NCBI GenBank assembly: GCA_002369515.1 | Contig: DFFM01000035.1 | Span: 1-43,379, forward strand | From: Prevotella sp. UBA3776 | GTDB taxonomy: Bacteria > Bacteroidota > Bacteroidia > Bacteroidales > Bacteroidaceae | Direction of reading: 5' to 3' | DNA: 43,379 nucleotides | In this document: positions 41,774 to 43,379 of the stretch, in pieces | How positions within the stretch are numbered: the first letter of the stretch is position 1 | How the letters are laid out: each line of letters starts with the position of its first letter | Notes under the pieces: generated by a model | Databases searched by the model: none | Told to the model about the DNA's origin: nothing | Seen by the model: the letters and a program-made list of their open reading frames with translations, nothing else | Made by a program: the position numbers and the translations under genes

Positions 41774-43177
41774 TTCATTTTTCAACAATTCGTATGCCTT
41801 CATGAAGTCGGGCACACCATAACCAAACACATCGTCGGGTTGGTCAGTGCGGTTGCCACACCGGCGCACCGCCTCGACGATTTCGAGGGCCGTCCGCTGC
41901 GGACAAGCCTGCCAGAGACACGCCACCAGGCCGGCCACTTGTGGAGCCGAAAACGAAGTGCCGATGTCGCGGATGATGGTTCCGCGGCCCGTAACGACAG
42001 CCGCAGGGCTGCCCTGTGCCATCACGTCGGGCTTGATGCGTCCGTCTGCGGTGGGGCCGATGCTGCTGAACGATGCGTTCATGCCTTTGGGAGTGATCGC
42101 CCCGACGGTGATGATGTCGTGAGCGTCGGCCGGGAAATTGATTTTCTTCCAAGTGCCCATGCCCTCGTTGCCGGCACTGCTCACGAGCACGATGCCCTTG
42201 CCGGCCAACAGCGAGGCCGTGTGGGAAATCAGCGCTTGGTGTCCGTCCAATTCGCTGTATTGATGGTTCATCGCAGCGTCGTCGAAAGCATGGAAGCCCA
42301 GCGAGCTGTTGATGACATCCACGCCCACCGAGTCGGCAAACTCGGCTGCACTGGCCCAATAGTCCTCCTCGGCCAACGTCTCGGTCTGCACATCCTCGCA
42401 GCGCAGCAACCAGTAGGAAGCGTCGGGAGCCGTACCCGTAAAATAATTGGGCACACTCACGGCCATGGCCGACAGCACCATGGTGCCGTGGTCCATCTCC
42501 TTGAAAATGTCCTTCGAGGGAGGCTCAACAAAGTCGCGCGTACCCAACAGATGGATGGTCTGAAGGCAGGGAATCTGATCGGCATTCATGAATCCGCCGT
42601 CGAGCACGGCAATGGTCATCCCCCGTCCGCGGAATCCCCGCTGGTGCAGCCGGATGCCATTGAGCTGCCGTATCTGTTCTTCGGTGGCGCCATAGATGCT
42701 CTGCGTCACCGTGTCCCACTCGTTGAACTCGCGCCGGTAGTTCAGCCTGACGGGTTTTGCCAGCGAGTCGGGCGAAGTCCACACTTTGACGGCACGCCTG
42801 ACAAAAGGCAGTGAGGCCAGTGCGCGCAGCGTTTTCTGACTGTTGCCACGCACCAACAGCGTGTTGTTCCACTTGCTCCGGCCAACCACTTCAACCCCTT
42901 GAGAACGCACCTGCTCCACATAGCGCTGGCTGACAGGCAGGTCGGTGGAATCGAGTTGCAGACCTTGTCGCCGCCGCCGTTCCAGCGCCTTCGGCGAAAG
43001 GAACTGCTCGGGGTGTTGCAGGCTGAAGCCGTTGGCGGCCTTGTCCTTCAGATACAGCCGATACATATAACACTTGCCGCCAGGATATTTCACCTTGGCG
43101 GAGCCTGCCTGCAACTGGCCGACTGCAGCCAGTACCAGCAAAAACAGCAGCAAGCACCTTTTTGTCACTTTTCCCAT
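41624..43177 (-). CDS. Secreted S8 (subtilisin-like) serine protease with repeat-derived C-terminus
   Basis: The 517-residue protein has a signal peptide (about 1-25), a propeptide-like N-terminal domain (about 28-145) and an S8 catalytic domain (about 180-465). The triad is Asp193 (IAVLDGGF), His230 (MDHGTMV) and Ser408 (GTSFSAPQVAG), with oxyanion Asn337 (SSAGNEG). It should act in the periplasm, outer membrane or outside. Residues about 469-517 (LSSSPPVPPKGG to SANTR) come from a G/C-block repeat, replacing the natural end after LLKNEA. No Por-type sorting domain is seen. xseA follows 6 bases downstream, an odd operon partner. Confidence 0.93.
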   Translation of the reverse strand: MGKVTKRCLLLFLLVLAAVGQLQAGSAKVKYPGGKCYMYRLYLKDKAANGFSLQHPEQFLSPKALERRRRQGLQLDSTDLPVSQRYVEQVRSQGVEVVGRSKWNNTLLVRGNSQKTLRALASLPFVRRAVKVWTSPDSLAKPVRLNYRREFNEWDTVTQSIYGATEEQIRQLNGIRLHQRGFRGRGMTIAVLDGGFMNADQIPCLQTIHLLGTRDFVEPPSKDIFKEMDHGTMVLSAMAVSVPNYFTGTAPDASYWLLRCEDVQTETLAEEDYWASAAEFADSVGVDVINSSLGFHAFDDAAMNHQYSELDGHQALISHTASLLAGKGIVLVSSAGNEGMGTWKKINFPADAHDIITVGAITPKGMNASFSSIGPTADGRIKPDVMAQGSPAAVVTGRGTIIRDIGTSFSAPQVAGLVACLWQACPQRTALEIVEAVRRCGNRTDQPDDVFGYGVPDFMKAYELLKNEAHLSSSPPVPPKGGEGSPNAKEASPTGGGLVGASLSPLGESEGTSANTR

Positions 43178-43184
43178 TTGCTTG

Positions 43185-43299
43185 CAAAGGTACGATTAAG
43201 CGAGCGAAAAGCAAAAGGAAAATTCATTTTTCTTTTCTTTTCCGAGCGGAAGTACCTTCGACATTGGTCAAAGGTACGATTAAGCGAGCGAAAAGCAAA
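43185..43299 (-). promoter_or_regulatory. Two tandem promoters of the protease-xseA-xseB operon, carried on repeats
   Basis: P1: TTTG (43212-43215), 19 bases, TACCTTTG (43185-43192). P2: TTTG (43296-43299), 19 bases, TACCTTTG (43269-43276), 84 bases upstream. P1 ends 7 bases before the ATG at 43177, so the mRNA from it would have almost no leader. Confidence 0.75.
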
Positions 43300-43330
43300 A
43301 GGAAAATTCATTTTTCTTTTCTTTTCCGAT
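43185..43330. repeat. 84-bp promoter-bearing tandem repeat, two copies (second truncated)
   Basis: The first unit runs from CAAAGGTACGATTAAGCGAG to CCGAGCGGAAGTACC (ending 43256). The second starts at 43269 and matches until CTTTTCCGA (43329), then diverges. The half-sites are the same as in the pair at 28776-28931, but the loop reads AATTCATTTTTCTTTT in place of AACCCTTTTTTTC. The remaining 43331-43379 shows nothing recognisable. Confidence 0.87.
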
Positions 43331-43379
43331 AGTTGGTTGAACGCTCTTCGTCTGTCAAAAACCAATAAAAACAAAGAAA

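Noticed and set aside
43165..43374. 69-codon minus-strand frame with repeated KKRKMNFPFAFRSLNRTF units
   Set aside because: It is a translation of the tandem promoter repeats.

Overview
The window looks like a chromosome segment of a Bacteroidales bacterium, most likely Prevotella or a close relative. The grounds are promoters of the Bacteroidetes form (TTTG, 19-20 bases, TAnnTTTG), a DUF4492-cydA-cydB locus, a BspA-like leucine-rich repeat protein, TPR/HTH regulators, DUF3836 and DUF6080-type proteins, and many intergenic repeats. Nothing indicates a phage, plasmid, insertion sequence or CRISPR array. No tRNA gene was recognised.

Layout. 1-804: 5' end of a 16S rRNA gene with its leader and promoter (minus strand). 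958-4815: periplasmic cyclophilin, cytochrome bd oxidase (cydB, cydA) and a DUF4492 protein (minus). 5415-11491: a coiled-coil envelope protein, then a TolC / HlyD / ABC-2 permease / ABC-2 permease operon with no ATPase gene (plus). 11574-12683: Mrp-type Fe-S carrier ATPase (minus). 13046-16270: TonB-C-domain protein, TPR-HTH membrane regulator and TPR protein (plus). 16380-19971: BspA-like LRR protein, TrmB and IlvE (minus). 20327-28763: a minus-strand envelope-glycan cluster holding a phosphoethanolamine transferase, two acyltransferases, a polyprenyl-phosphate phosphoribosyltransferase, a HAD phosphatase and two paralogous polytopic membrane proteins. 28941-34613: a complete MacAB/TolC-like exporter with separate ATPase and two permeases. 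34824-37933: YtrA-type GntR regulator, two paralogous membrane proteins and an ABC ATPase. 38046-40120: a DUF3836-like protein diverging from an outer-membrane beta-barrel protein. 40117-43177: exonuclease VII (xseB, xseA) and a secreted subtilisin-like protease.

The genes are mostly chromosomal housekeeping and envelope functions. The most unusual content is the repeats, of which four kinds recur. (1) A palindromic element with a TCTAGA core, linked to 21-bp tandem units, lies at about 5058-5190, 20195-20316 and 38935-39060. (2) An 84-86 bp tandem repeat, at 28772-28931 and 43185-43330, carries a complete Bacteroidetes promoter placed almost on the start codon of the next gene. (3) A G/C-block element occurs between genes and also in frame inside proteins (phosphoethanolamine transferase, the protease tail, and probably short remnants in a TolC protein and an acyltransferase). 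(4) GAGTTAG/GAGTTAA short repeats begin at or next to stop codons. All homology calls were made by reading the sequence without database searches.
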